The position numbers and the translations under genes were made by a program. Positions 50,076 through 57,962 of a stretch of DNA of 64,000 nt are shown here, piece after piece; the stretch's first letter is position 1; each line of letters opens with the position of its first letter. Source of the DNA: Geobacter sp. (GTDB lineage: Bacteria > Desulfobacterota > Desulfuromonadia > Geobacterales > Pseudopelobacteraceae); NCBI GenBank assembly GCA_003574895.1, contig PJFB01000001.1, positions 124,001 to 188,000 on the forward strand, in the 5' to 3' direction. Below the pieces are notes generated by a model that was given only the letters and a program-made list of their open reading frames with translations, did not search any database and was not told where the DNA came from.

Positions 50076-51143
50076 ATGAATTCGACCGATGTTTGTGACA
50101 TTTGCAATGCAAATAAACTGAAAAATCAGGTGCAGGCGCTAATCGATCTGATAGTCGTGGCGCAGGTTTCAGTTTCATCCATAGAGCTTGATACCCTCCT
50201 TGGTTCCATCCTTGAAAGCGCCATGAGTTTTACCGACATGCCGGCCGGCAGCGTTGCACTTTACGACAAGCGTTGCGGAGAGCTTACCTTGAGAGCCCAT
50301 GCCGGCTTGAGCAATGAATTCGTTGCCCATGATGCCTGGACCGTGACTATCGGCGGTTTGAGCGATCAACTACTGCGAAGCGATCAGATACTTTTTGTTG
50401 AAGATACGCAAAATGCCGAGTTTTTCAAAAATCCTTTGGCAGTGCGTGAAGGTATAAGGTCCCTGATCTGCATACCATTGGTAACAAAGGGCAATGTTCA
50501 TGGGGTCCTTTACCTTGACGACTTCGCGCCCAGGAAGTTTGACCAGGGCAGAATGTCGCTTCTCTCTGTCTTTGCTTCATTTGCCGCAATGTCCATAGAA
50601 AACGCAAAACTGCACCAAGAAACCAGCCAGATGGCGATTACCGATGTTTTGACCGGTCTTTACAATCGGCGCTATTTCGAAACGGTTTTGCCCCAGGAAC
50701 TGGAACGGGCGCGGCGTTACAATCTTTCCTTTTCGGTCTTGCTGATCGATGCAGACAATTTCAAAAAAGTAAATGATACCTATGGCCATCCCATGGGAGA
50801 TCGCATTTTGGCCACCATGGGGGAAGCCATTAAGAAATCGCTACGCAGTTTTGATTTTGCCTTCCGTTATGGCGGCGAGGAGTTTGTCGTCATTCTGCCG
50901 GAAACCAACATCAAGAGTGCCCGCAGGGCCGCTGAACGGATCAGGCAAAGTGTCATCTCGGAATGCGGAAAAGTTTTGCATAGTGATACTTCCAGTCCCG
51001 TAACCGTCAGCACCGGCATTGCCTGCTATCCCCGGGATGCAACCGAAGGGAAAGCCCTGGTATCCCTTGCCGATGATCTCCTCTACCAGGCCAAGGGTGC
51101 CGGCAAGAATCGCATCCTGGTCCGGAAGGAAAATTTGCAGTGA
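50076..51143 (+). CDS. GAF-GGDEF diguanylate cyclase
   Basis: 355 residues, soluble. The N-terminal 175 residues are a GAF domain (S-V-A-L-Y-D to L-I-C-I-P-L-V-T-K-G-N-V-H-G-V-L-Y). A GGDEF domain follows: D-V-L-T-G-L-Y-N-R-R-Y-F, F-K-K-V-N-D-T-Y-G-H and the active-site loop R-Y-G-G-E-E-F. An R-S-F-D inhibitory site lies five residues before GGEEF, so product feedback is expected. It should make c-di-GMP in response to a GAF ligand. It is first in a forward run of genes and overlaps the beta-helix gene by four bases (GTGA). Confidence 0.93.
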   Translation: MNSTDVCDICNANKLKNQVQALIDLIVVAQVSVSSIELDTLLGSILESAMSFTDMPAGSVALYDKRCGELTLRAHAGLSNEFVAHDAWTVTIGGLSDQLLRSDQILFVEDTQNAEFFKNPLAVREGIRSLICIPLVTKGNVHGVLYLDDFAPRKFDQGRMSLLSVFASFAAMSIENAKLHQETSQMAITDVLTGLYNRRYFETVLPQELERARRYNLSFSVLLIDADNFKKVNDTYGHPMGDRILATMGEAIKKSLRSFDFAFRYGGEEFVVILPETNIKSARRAAERIRQSVISECGKVLHSDTSSPVTVSTGIACYPRDATEGKALVSLADDLLYQAKGAGKNRILVRKENLQ

Positions 51144-52297
51144 CCCTTCCGTTTTCGCGGCATCATACAACTGAAACTCTCCTGCTGATCGTAATTATCG
51201 CGGTTTTCGCGACCTTTGAAACGGCTCATGCCTTTGGCGGCAATGTTGCGGAACGATCGCCCGTCCGCGACGGAAGACAGACTGTTGTCACCCAGGGCGA
51301 TTTCAGTTATGAAAATGCTACCCTGACAGAGGATATCACCTGGAACGGCGTGGTTGTCATCCGGGGGTACCTGCTGATTGCTCCCCAGGCAACAGTGCGC
51401 ATAGAGCCTGGTACGACAGTGCGCTTCATGAAATCGGCCATCCTGCACCAGACTCCGCGACTGGTGGTCATGGGGCGGCTCCAGTGCAGCGGCACCGTGG
51501 AGCAGCCGGTGCTTTTCACCTCCAATTTTGCGGAAGTCCGCAGGGGCGATTGGCGCGGCATCCTGCTGTTATCCAGCGAAAAACGCAACCAGTGCGAAAA
51601 TTGCCTCTTTGAAGGGGCCGAAGTCGCCATAGAAGCCCGTTATTCCACCTTTACGGCCAAGGGAGTCACCATCAGCCGGGCGCTCACCGGCATGTTCCTG
51701 CAGGACAGTACAGCCAGTTTGTCTTCAGTATCGATCAAAGGGTGTGAAACCGGCCTCGAAGCCCGCGACAGCGAGCTCGATCTGCGGGATGGCACCCTGG
51801 ATGGCAATCGGCGCGGCATAGTCGCACACCGCTCCGGTCTGGTCATGGCTTCGATCGAGGTCACCGGGAGTGAGCAGCAGGGGGTCGTGGCCGAAGAGTG
51901 CGGGATAAAATTCAATTCTTGCGGTTTTTCCTCAAACGGTTCAGGTGCGCTGCTCAAGGGCGGGGTTGGGCAGATATTCCTGTCACGCTTTGTCCGGAAC
52001 CGTGATGTCGGGTTGCATATGTCCGGTGCCCGCGTCAGGGTCCAGCGCAGCTTGTTTGCGGACAATCCCGGCGATGGCCTGCGCATGGATGACGGCCGTG
52101 GTCTGGTCTGGTCAAGCGCATTTGACCACAATGGCGGCTACAATCTTGCCAATAACGGCAGCGAGGAGATCAGCGCCGTGCAGAATTGGTGGGGAAGCAA
52201 CGATGAGGCTGCGATCACGGCAAAGCTTCACGTCAACGCCAAGGGGGCCATCAATGTTTCGCCGTGGCTGGCGGAAAAACCGCTGGGAATACCGTGA
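51140..52297 (+). CDS. Exported parallel beta-helix protein
   Basis: 385 residues from GTG 51,140, which overlaps the cyclase stop. A signal peptide (L-L-L-I-V-I-I-A-V-F-A-T-F ... A-H-A) is followed by right-handed beta-helix coils about 22 residues long, with stacked N/D/G turns (for example C-E-T-G-L-E-A-R-D-S-E-L-D-L-R-D-G, then G-N-R-R-G-I-V-A-H-R-S-G). The end has Q-N-W-W-G-S-N-D-E-A-A-I, a motif seen at the C-terminus of many such periplasmic proteins. It may bind or process polysaccharide; no catalytic aspartate set could be identified. Coupling to a diguanylate cyclase suggests a role in matrix or envelope (inference). Confidence 0.8.
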   Translation: MTLPFSRHHTTETLLLIVIIAVFATFETAHAFGGNVAERSPVRDGRQTVVTQGDFSYENATLTEDITWNGVVVIRGYLLIAPQATVRIEPGTTVRFMKSAILHQTPRLVVMGRLQCSGTVEQPVLFTSNFAEVRRGDWRGILLLSSEKRNQCENCLFEGAEVAIEARYSTFTAKGVTISRALTGMFLQDSTASLSSVSIKGCETGLEARDSELDLRDGTLDGNRRGIVAHRSGLVMASIEVTGSEQQGVVAEECGIKFNSCGFSSNGSGALLKGGVGQIFLSRFVRNRDVGLHMSGARVRVQRSLFADNPGDGLRMDDGRGLVWSSAFDHNGGYNLANNGSEEISAVQNWWGSNDEAAITAKLHVNAKGAINVSPWLAEKPLGIP

Positions 52298-52312
52298 AAA
52301 GGGCTGATCAGC

Positions 52313-53452
52313 ATGTCGATCTATCTTGATAACGCCGCAACCTCCTATCCCAAGCCGGAAACGGTTTACCAGGCGATCATGCACGCCCTCAGGGATGTCG
52401 GCGCATCGCCGGGCAGGGCCGGCCACCGGCGCTCACTGGATGCGGCACGCCTGCTCTTCCAGGCCAGGGAGGCGGTAGCCGCTCTTTTCAGAATCCCCGA
52501 TGCCTCGCGGGTCATCTTCACCCATAGCGCTACGGAGGCTTTGAATCTTGGGTTGCGCGGAACGCTTGAGCCGGGCGATCACGTCATCACCACCTCCATG
52601 GAACACAACTCGCTCGTACGGCCGCTGTTCCTGCTGCGGAAACAGGGGGTCGATGTGAGTATTGTCCCGGCTGGCAGCGATGGCCGCGTCGATCCGGAGG
52701 AAGTCAATAAGGCTCTGAGGCCGAAGACCCGCATGATCGCGGTTGGTCACATCTCCAATGTGTCCGGAACCATCCAGGCTATCGATCGATTGTCGGCCAT
52801 TGCCAAGGAGGCGGGCGCGCTGTTTCTACTGGATGCAGCCCAGTCGGCCGGCTCCGAACCGATCGATGTTGTTGGTGCCGGCATCGACCTGTTGGCGGCA
52901 CCTGGCCACAAGGGGCTGTTCGGCCCCCAGGGCACCGGTTTCCTCTATGTCTCTCCATCAACAGCGCTCAGGCCGCTGCTTGCCGGCGGAACAGGCAGCA
53001 GTTCCACCGACGAGGACCAACCCCTTACCATGCCCGAGGGGTTCGAGGCCGGAACCCATAACCTCCCTGGCATTGCCGGTCTTAAGGCCGGCGTTGATTT
53101 TGTGCTCGAGCAGGGAGCGGCCAACATTGGCGCCAGGGAGCGCGCCCTGACCGGCGAGGCTGCAACAGCATTGGCCGCCGTGCCTGGAATCACACTTCAC
53201 CGGCCGGCTGATCCCGCGGCACATGGCGGTGTGCTCTCGTTCACGGTAAAAGGAACGGACCCGGCAACACTGGCCTTTATGCTGGACCATAACTTTGATA
53301 TTGCCGTTCGGGCCGGCTTGCACTGCGCACCCCAGGCGCATCGCACCCTGGGCACCTTTCCGGATGGCACGCTCCGCATCAGCCCCGGCTGGTTCAACAC
53401 TAGCGGAGAGATTGCATTTTTCTGCGATGCCGTTGTAAAATGTTTGCGTTGA
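52313..53452 (+). CDS. Cysteine desulfurase / selenocysteine lyase family PLP enzyme
   Basis: 379 residues. It starts Y-L-D-N-A-A-T-S-Y-P-K-P. The PLP lysine is K200 in A-P-G-H-K-G-L-F-G-P-Q-G, and the catalytic cysteine C338 lies in R-A-G-L-H-C-A-P, both as in group II (SufS/CsdA-like) desulfurases. H-S-A-T-E-A-L-N and D-A-A-Q-S-A-G are the cofactor-binding strands. It transfers sulfur from cysteine, leaving alanine. It is not next to isc/suf genes, so it may serve a separate sulfur- or selenium-delivery path. It lies 15 bp after the beta-helix gene. Confidence 0.88.
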   Translation: MSIYLDNAATSYPKPETVYQAIMHALRDVGASPGRAGHRRSLDAARLLFQAREAVAALFRIPDASRVIFTHSATEALNLGLRGTLEPGDHVITTSMEHNSLVRPLFLLRKQGVDVSIVPAGSDGRVDPEEVNKALRPKTRMIAVGHISNVSGTIQAIDRLSAIAKEAGALFLLDAAQSAGSEPIDVVGAGIDLLAAPGHKGLFGPQGTGFLYVSPSTALRPLLAGGTGSSSTDEDQPLTMPEGFEAGTHNLPGIAGLKAGVDFVLEQGAANIGARERALTGEAATALAAVPGITLHRPADPAAHGGVLSFTVKGTDPATLAFMLDHNFDIAVRAGLHCAPQAHRTLGTFPDGTLRISPGWFNTSGEIAFFCDAVVKCLR

Positions 53453-53488
53453 ATTTTTATTATACTCGGGCCGCAAAAGGAGTTATTC

Positions 53489-53752
53489 ATGAAGTGGTTG
53501 CCATCTCTTCTCCTGATCCTGCTGGTCAATACCGCCTGTTCGCTGCCGCCGGAGCGCCCATTCACCAAGGATGATCTTTACAAGACCGGCATCTATACCT
53601 ATTTCACCATCAATGATTCCCCTGAAAGCGTCATTTCGGCCATCAACAAGGATGGCGAAGTCATCCTTGATGCCATGTACCGTAAACGCTCGGTCTGGAT
53701 CAAGATTCTCGGCAAGCAGGAAGGGCTGAAAGTTGAAGTAATCGAAAGATAG
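53489..53752 (+). CDS. Small lipoprotein of unknown function
   Basis: 87 residues, AAGGAG upstream of the ATG. A signal sequence ends in lipobox L-V-N-T-A-C (cysteine at 17), then about 70 mature residues with two or three predicted strands (G-I-Y-T-Y-F-T-I-N-D-S, G-E-V-I-L-D-A-M-Y-R-K-R-S-V-W-I-K-I-L-G). It would be anchored in the inner or outer membrane after lipidation by Lgt, part of whose gene is at the end of this window. The family was not recognised. It lies 36 bp after the desulfurase gene and 53 bp before phoH. Confidence 0.75.
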   Translation: MKWLPSLLLILLVNTACSLPPERPFTKDDLYKTGIYTYFTINDSPESVISAINKDGEVILDAMYRKRSVWIKILGKQEGLKVEVIER

Positions 53753-53805
53753 TCGCCCTGCTTACGCTTTTGTCAGTTCAATTCTCCCACTTTGAAAGGT
53801 ACCCA

Positions 53806-55122
53806 GTGAAAAACTTCATCCTCGACACCAATGTGCTGCTTCACGATCCCCAGGCCCTGTTCAAGTTTCAGGAAAACAATATCATCATCCCGATTACGGT
53901 AATCGAGGAAATCGACCGCTTCAAAAAAGACATGAATGAGACCGGGCGCAATGCCCGCATGGTATCCCGCATCCTCGACACCATGCGCGAAAAGGGTTCC
54001 CTGGCAGTTGGCATAACCATGCCGGAAAAGGGTACATTACGCGTGGAGATGTTTACCGAGAAGTTGTTCAAGCACCTGCCGGTGGATCTGCGGGCCGACA
54101 GCGGCGACAACCGCATCCTGGGAGTGGCACTCGATACACGTGACCGTTATCCGGATATCCCTCTGATTTTCGTCACCAAGGATACCAATCTGCGCATCAA
54201 GGCCGATACCTTGGGTTTGATTGCCGAGGATTACGAATCGGATAAGGTAGATATCCAGGACCTGTATTCCGGAACGCGTAATATCGAGATGCCGGCCGAA
54301 TCGGTGGATCGCTTCTATGGCCAGGGATGGCTGGACGCCCCCGAGGGTATCGCTCCCAATGAGTTCATAACCATTACCGACAGCACCAATGTCTCCCATA
54401 CAGCCATCTGCCGCTATGACGCCGCCAGTGCCCGGATCGTGCCGGTTCGCAAGATCCCAAAGGAAGGCATCTGGAGCATTTTTGCCCGAAATCGTGAACA
54501 GTCGTTTGCGCTGGATGTGCTCATGGATGACTCCATCAAGCTGGTAACCCTGGTGGGCAAGGCCGGGACCGGCAAAACCCTGCTGGCCATTGCGGCTGGT
54601 TTGCACAAAACAGCCGAGGAGAACGTCTACAACCGGTTGCTGGTTTCCCGCCCCGTGTTCCCTCTGGGCAAGGATCTCGGGTTTCTGCCGGGCGACATAG
54701 AGGAAAAACTTACCCCCTGGATGCAGCCGATCTTTGACAACGTGGAACTTCTAATCTCCGGACACGAGTCCGAAAAGCGCCACAGCAAAGGCTACAAGGA
54801 ATTGATGGCCATGGGGCTCCTTGATATCGAGCCGCTGACCTATATCCGCGGCCGGTCCATTCCCAACCAGTACATGATCGTGGACGAAGCCCAGAACCTG
54901 ACGCCACACGAGATAAAGACCATCGTAACCAGGGTGGGCGAAGGGACCAAGATCATCCTGACCGGCGACCCCTACCAGATCGATAACCCTTATGTGGATT
55001 CATCCAGCAACGGTCTCACTTACCTGGTGGAAAAATTTAAAGGCGAGCGGATTGCCGCCCACGTAACGCTGACCAAAGGGGAACGCTCCGAACTGGCCGA
55101 ACTGGCAGCGAACCTGCTCTAA
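53806..55122 (+). CDS. PhoH-family protein: PIN nuclease domain + PhoH ATPase
   Basis: 438 residues from GTG 53,806, which has AAGG six bases upstream; a TTG at 53,770 would add 12 residues without a ribosome-binding site. Residues about 1-140 are a PIN domain (F-I-L-D-T-N-V-L-L-H-D-P, then E-E-I-D-R-F, T-K-D-T-N-L-R-I-K). The second half is PhoH: Walker A G-K-A-G-T-G-K-T, Walker B Y-M-I-V-D-E-A-Q-N-L-T and L-T-G-D-P-Y-Q-I-D. PIN-PhoH proteins couple an ATP-driven RNA helicase to RNA cleavage. It is the last gene before a strong terminator. Confidence 0.9.
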   Translation: MKNFILDTNVLLHDPQALFKFQENNIIIPITVIEEIDRFKKDMNETGRNARMVSRILDTMREKGSLAVGITMPEKGTLRVEMFTEKLFKHLPVDLRADSGDNRILGVALDTRDRYPDIPLIFVTKDTNLRIKADTLGLIAEDYESDKVDIQDLYSGTRNIEMPAESVDRFYGQGWLDAPEGIAPNEFITITDSTNVSHTAICRYDAASARIVPVRKIPKEGIWSIFARNREQSFALDVLMDDSIKLVTLVGKAGTGKTLLAIAAGLHKTAEENVYNRLLVSRPVFPLGKDLGFLPGDIEEKLTPWMQPIFDNVELLISGHESEKRHSKGYKELMAMGLLDIEPLTYIRGRSIPNQYMIVDEAQNLTPHEIKTIVTRVGEGTKIILTGDPYQIDNPYVDSSSNGLTYLVEKFKGERIAAHVTLTKGERSELAELAANLL

Positions 55123-55136
55123 ACGGTGCAATACAG

Positions 55137-55187
55137 GACAAATAGGATACATGGGGCCTCTGTCCCGTTTGTCCTATTTGTCTTTTT
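55137..55187 (+). terminator. Intrinsic terminator after phoH
   Basis: GACAAATAGGA / TCCTATTTGTC, eleven paired bases around a 24-base loop, then TTTTT. Confidence 0.8.
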
Positions 55188-55219
55188 AGCCCTACAAAAC
55201 GTTCTTTTTGTGATCGAAA

Positions 55220-56242
55220 ATGCTCCTACTTTCAATAGAAACATCCTGTGATGAAACCGCTGCGGCGGTTGTTCGTGACGGCAGGAAAATGCTCTCCTCG
55301 GTGGTCTCTTCCCAGATAGCCATCCATGCCGAATACGGTGGAGTAGTGCCGGAGATCGCCTCCCGCAAGCACCTTGAGATGATCACGCCGGTGATCACCC
55401 AGGCCCTTGCCGATGCCGATACAGACCTTTCGGCCTTGGAAGGGATCGCCGTGACCCGCGGCCCGGGTTTGCTCGGAGCCCTGCTGGTGGGGCTCTCGAC
55501 AGCCAAGGCGATTGCCGCGGCCCTTGGCATCCCGTTTGTCGGGGTGCATCATATCGAAGGGCATATCCTGGCCGCTTTTCTGGAACAGGCCGTGGAATTC
55601 CCTTTTCTGGCGCTTGTGGTTTCTGGAGGCCATACCCATATCTATCGGGTCGATGGTTTCGGCCATTATCAGACCTTGGGGCGGACACGCGATGATGCCG
55701 CTGGCGAAGCCTTTGACAAGTCAGCCAAGATCATGGGCTTGGAGTATCCCGGTGGTGCCATGATCGACAACCTGGCGCGGCAAGGTGATGGCAAGGCTGT
55801 CCGACTGCCCCGCCCGTTGATCAACGACAACAGCCTGAATTTCAGTTTCAGCGGCCTGAAGACCGCCATGCTCCAGTATGTCTCCAAAAACCGCGATTCA
55901 GTGCACGGGCAGCATCTCCATGACCTTTGCGCCTCTTTCCAGCAGGCTGTCTGCGATGTACTGGTGGCCAAGACTGAGGCAGCCCTGATGCAGACCGGCC
56001 TGAAGCGGCTGGTAGTGGCCGGCGGGGTTGCCTGCAATAGCGGGCTGAGGCTGCACATGGGGCAACTGGCAGGCCGACTCGGTGTGCAACTGCACATCCC
56101 CGGTCCTGCCCTGTGCGGCGACAACGCCGCCATGCTGGCAGTGCCCGGTAATTTTTACCTGGAAAACGGCATGGCCTCGGAACAGTGCCTTGATGCCACC
56201 GCAACCTGGGATATGGATAAGGTCGGAAGGGGTTCCCTATGA
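55220..56242 (+). CDS. tsaD: tRNA N6-adenosine threonylcarbamoyltransferase TsaD
   Basis: 340 residues, normal length. It starts M-L-L-L-S-I-E-T-S-C-D-E-T. Metal ligands H111 and H115 lie in V-H-H-I-E-G-H-I-L-A-A. Nucleotide-binding motifs include V-V-S-G-G-H-T-H, T-R-D-D-A-A-G-E-A-F-D-K, V-V-A-G-G-V-A-C-N and C-G-D-N-A-A-M. It catalyses the last step of t6A37 formation on tRNAs reading ANN codons, with TsaB and TsaE encoded elsewhere. The stop overlaps the rsmA start by four bases. Confidence 0.96.
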   Translation: MLLLSIETSCDETAAAVVRDGRKMLSSVVSSQIAIHAEYGGVVPEIASRKHLEMITPVITQALADADTDLSALEGIAVTRGPGLLGALLVGLSTAKAIAAALGIPFVGVHHIEGHILAAFLEQAVEFPFLALVVSGGHTHIYRVDGFGHYQTLGRTRDDAAGEAFDKSAKIMGLEYPGGAMIDNLARQGDGKAVRLPRPLINDNSLNFSFSGLKTAMLQYVSKNRDSVHGQHLHDLCASFQQAVCDVLVAKTEAALMQTGLKRLVVAGGVACNSGLRLHMGQLAGRLGVQLHIPGPALCGDNAAMLAVPGNFYLENGMASEQCLDATATWDMDKVGRGSL

Positions 56243-57048
56243 GTCGCCGTCCGATCAAGTCACTTGGACAGAATTTCCTGGTGGATCGCAATATCATTGC
56301 CAAGATCATTGCCAGCGCGCAGATTGCCCCAACGGATTCCATTCTGGAGATCGGCCCTGGCCGGGGGGCGCTGACCGGCCACCTGGCCCAGCAGGCAAGC
56401 CGGTTGGTACTGGTGGAGTACGACCATGTCCTGGCGTCCGGCCTGGCGGATCTGTATCGGGACAAGCCGCAGGTGAAGGTGGTGGATGCCGATATCCTGG
56501 CCGTAGATCTGGCGCAACTACTGGGAAATGTGGAGGCGGGGTGGAAGGTAGTTGCCAACTTGCCCTACAATATCTCGTCGCCGGTATTGTTCAGACTGCT
56601 TGAGAACCGCTCGCTTTTTTCACGCATGGTCTTGATGCTCCAGAAGGAGGTCGGAGATCGTCTGGTTGCCTCCCACGGCGGGGGCGATTATGGCGTGACA
56701 ACAGTGCTGCTGGGGTTGTGGTTTGACATGCGGAGGGAATTCATTGTTCACCCGGCGAGTTTTCATCCTTGCCCCAGGGTGGACTCGGTCGTGGTGAGTT
56801 TTGTCCCGTTGCCAAAGCCCCGGGTTGAGGTAGGAAGCGAGGAGACGTTCCGACGGGTGGTCAAAGGGGCCTTTGCCATGCGGCGCAAGACGCTCTCAAA
56901 TTGCCTGAAAGCCGCAGACCTGGCAGATCCTGGCGACATCGCCGGAATTCTGCAAGCCTGCGGGATTGATGGCCAGCGTCGCGGCGAAACCCTATCCCTG
57001 GAAGAGTTCGCATCGATATCGCGTTATTTGTCCTGCATGGCCGTCTAG
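56239..57048 (+). CDS. rsmA: 16S rRNA dimethyladenosine transferase RsmA (KsgA)
   Basis: 269 residues. It starts with the family signature K-S-L-G-Q-N-F-L-V-D. SAM motif I is L-E-I-G-P-G-R-G-A-L-T, and the catalytic motif is N-L-P-Y-N-I-S-S-P-V-L-F. The C-terminal small domain has A-F-A-M-R-R-K-T-L-S-N. It dimethylates the two adjacent adenosines in helix 45 of 16S rRNA during 30S maturation. It is translationally coupled to tsaD. Confidence 0.96.
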   Translation: MSRRPIKSLGQNFLVDRNIIAKIIASAQIAPTDSILEIGPGRGALTGHLAQQASRLVLVEYDHVLASGLADLYRDKPQVKVVDADILAVDLAQLLGNVEAGWKVVANLPYNISSPVLFRLLENRSLFSRMVLMLQKEVGDRLVASHGGGDYGVTTVLLGLWFDMRREFIVHPASFHPCPRVDSVVVSFVPLPKPRVEVGSEETFRRVVKGAFAMRRKTLSNCLKAADLADPGDIAGILQACGIDGQRRGETLSLEEFASISRYLSCMAV

Positions 57049-57054
57049 TAAGTA

Positions 57055-57083
57055 CAAAAAAACCGTCATTCGACGGTTTTTTT
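57055..57083. terminator. Bidirectional intrinsic terminator
   Basis: AAACCGTC / GACGGTTT stem, with A residues before and T residues after it, between the convergent rsmA and mucR-like genes. Confidence 0.9.
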
Positions 57084-57103
57084 AATGAACAAGAAGTTGT
57101 TTG

Positions 57104-57625
57104 TCAGGCTTTGGCCTTGGGAGCCCTGGCTTTGGCGACCTTTGGGGCTTTGGGCTTGGCTGCGGCCTTTTCCTTTTGAGCCTTGGGTGCGGCCGGTTTC
57201 TTGGCTGCCCTTGCTGCCCTGGCCTTTTCGAGGTTGGCGGCCAGGTTGTTCTCGTTGGCAGCCTTGCGCCGTGCCTCGGAGTAGTTTTTGGCGGTCAGGG
57301 ACTGGCTGGCAGGAATATTGAACTGTTTCCGGTACTGGCCGGGCTTCAGTCCGTGAGCCTGTTTGAGGTGTCTGGTCAGGGTTTTGAAACCGGTTTTGCC
57401 ACAGATCAGGCAGCATACCTGGTCATTCTGGAAGGCCTTTTTGATGGTCATTACAGGTGCGCCCGGGGCCGCTCCGGCTTCCGGTATGGCACCTTCGGTC
57501 TCGAGTTTTTTCAACGTGGCATAGACCTTGTTTATTTCCTGAATGAGATCATCGCTGGACATCTCAGTTCCTGCGGCATGGGAAGACACTATACTAGCAG
57601 TCAATTCCACGAGTGTTGCAGTCAT
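57104..57625 (-). CDS. MucR/Ros-family zinc-finger regulator with Lys/Ala-rich tail
   Basis: 173 residues. The zinc finger is C-C-L-I-C-G-K-T-G-F-K-T-L-T-R-H-L-K-Q-A-H-G, followed by L-K-P-G-Q-Y-R-K-Q-F-N-I-P, the standard Ros/MucR core. The family is usually about 140 residues; here the last 60 are almost only Ala, Lys and Pro (A-A-K-K-P-A-A-P-K-A-Q-K and repeats), like a histone H1 tail. Ros/MucR proteins bind AT-rich DNA and silence genes for exopolysaccharide and surface structures. The tail may add non-specific DNA binding. It has its own AT-rich upstream region and a shared bidirectional terminator. Confidence 0.9.
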   Translation of the reverse strand: MTATLVELTASIVSSHAAGTEMSSDDLIQEINKVYATLKKLETEGAIPEAGAAPGAPVMTIKKAFQNDQVCCLICGKTGFKTLTRHLKQAHGLKPGQYRKQFNIPASQSLTAKNYSEARRKAANENNLAANLEKARAARAAKKPAAPKAQKEKAAAKPKAPKVAKARAPKAKA

Positions 57626-57962
57626 AAATCCCCCTTTATGATTTTATAAATTAAGTTTTGCCATTAAACACAAGACTTTTTCATAAATCAAGTATTAAAT
57701 TTGCAATATAAGGTTATTTGATCTGTTTATAGGCGGATAATTCGTAATAGAGTGCTTTTATTGTAAGTAATTCTTGGTCATCAACTTGTATGTCAATATC
57801 TTCTATAAAATTCTTAGCCCTGATCCCTGGTAATTCTATTGTCAAAGCACTTGCTAAAGATGTTCCGTATCCGTATGATTCAGTATCCTCTAGTTTATAA
57901 CTGATATCCGTCTTGCGGTTGGTAATCTTGTTTTGTTGCTGATACAGTAATAGGAGCCGAAT
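57626..57962. other. AT-rich region between mucR-like gene and rmuC
   Basis: About 340 bp. It contains the divergent promoters and, on the minus strand, a coding-like remnant (57,714-57,960). Confidence 0.5.
57714..57960 (-). pseudogene. Coding-like remnant, faintly Hsp20-like
   Basis: A minus-strand frame ending at TAA 57,714 encodes about 75 plausible residues with AT-rich codons, including A-L-T-I-E-L-P-G-I-R-A and D-I-D-I-Q-V-D-D-Q-E-L-L-T-I-K-A. The E-L-P-G ... D-I-x-I-x-V ... L-T-I-K pattern recalls the alpha-crystallin domain of Hsp20 proteins. No start codon or ribosome-binding site is seen before the frame enters rmuC, so it is probably a 3' fragment. Confidence 0.3.
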
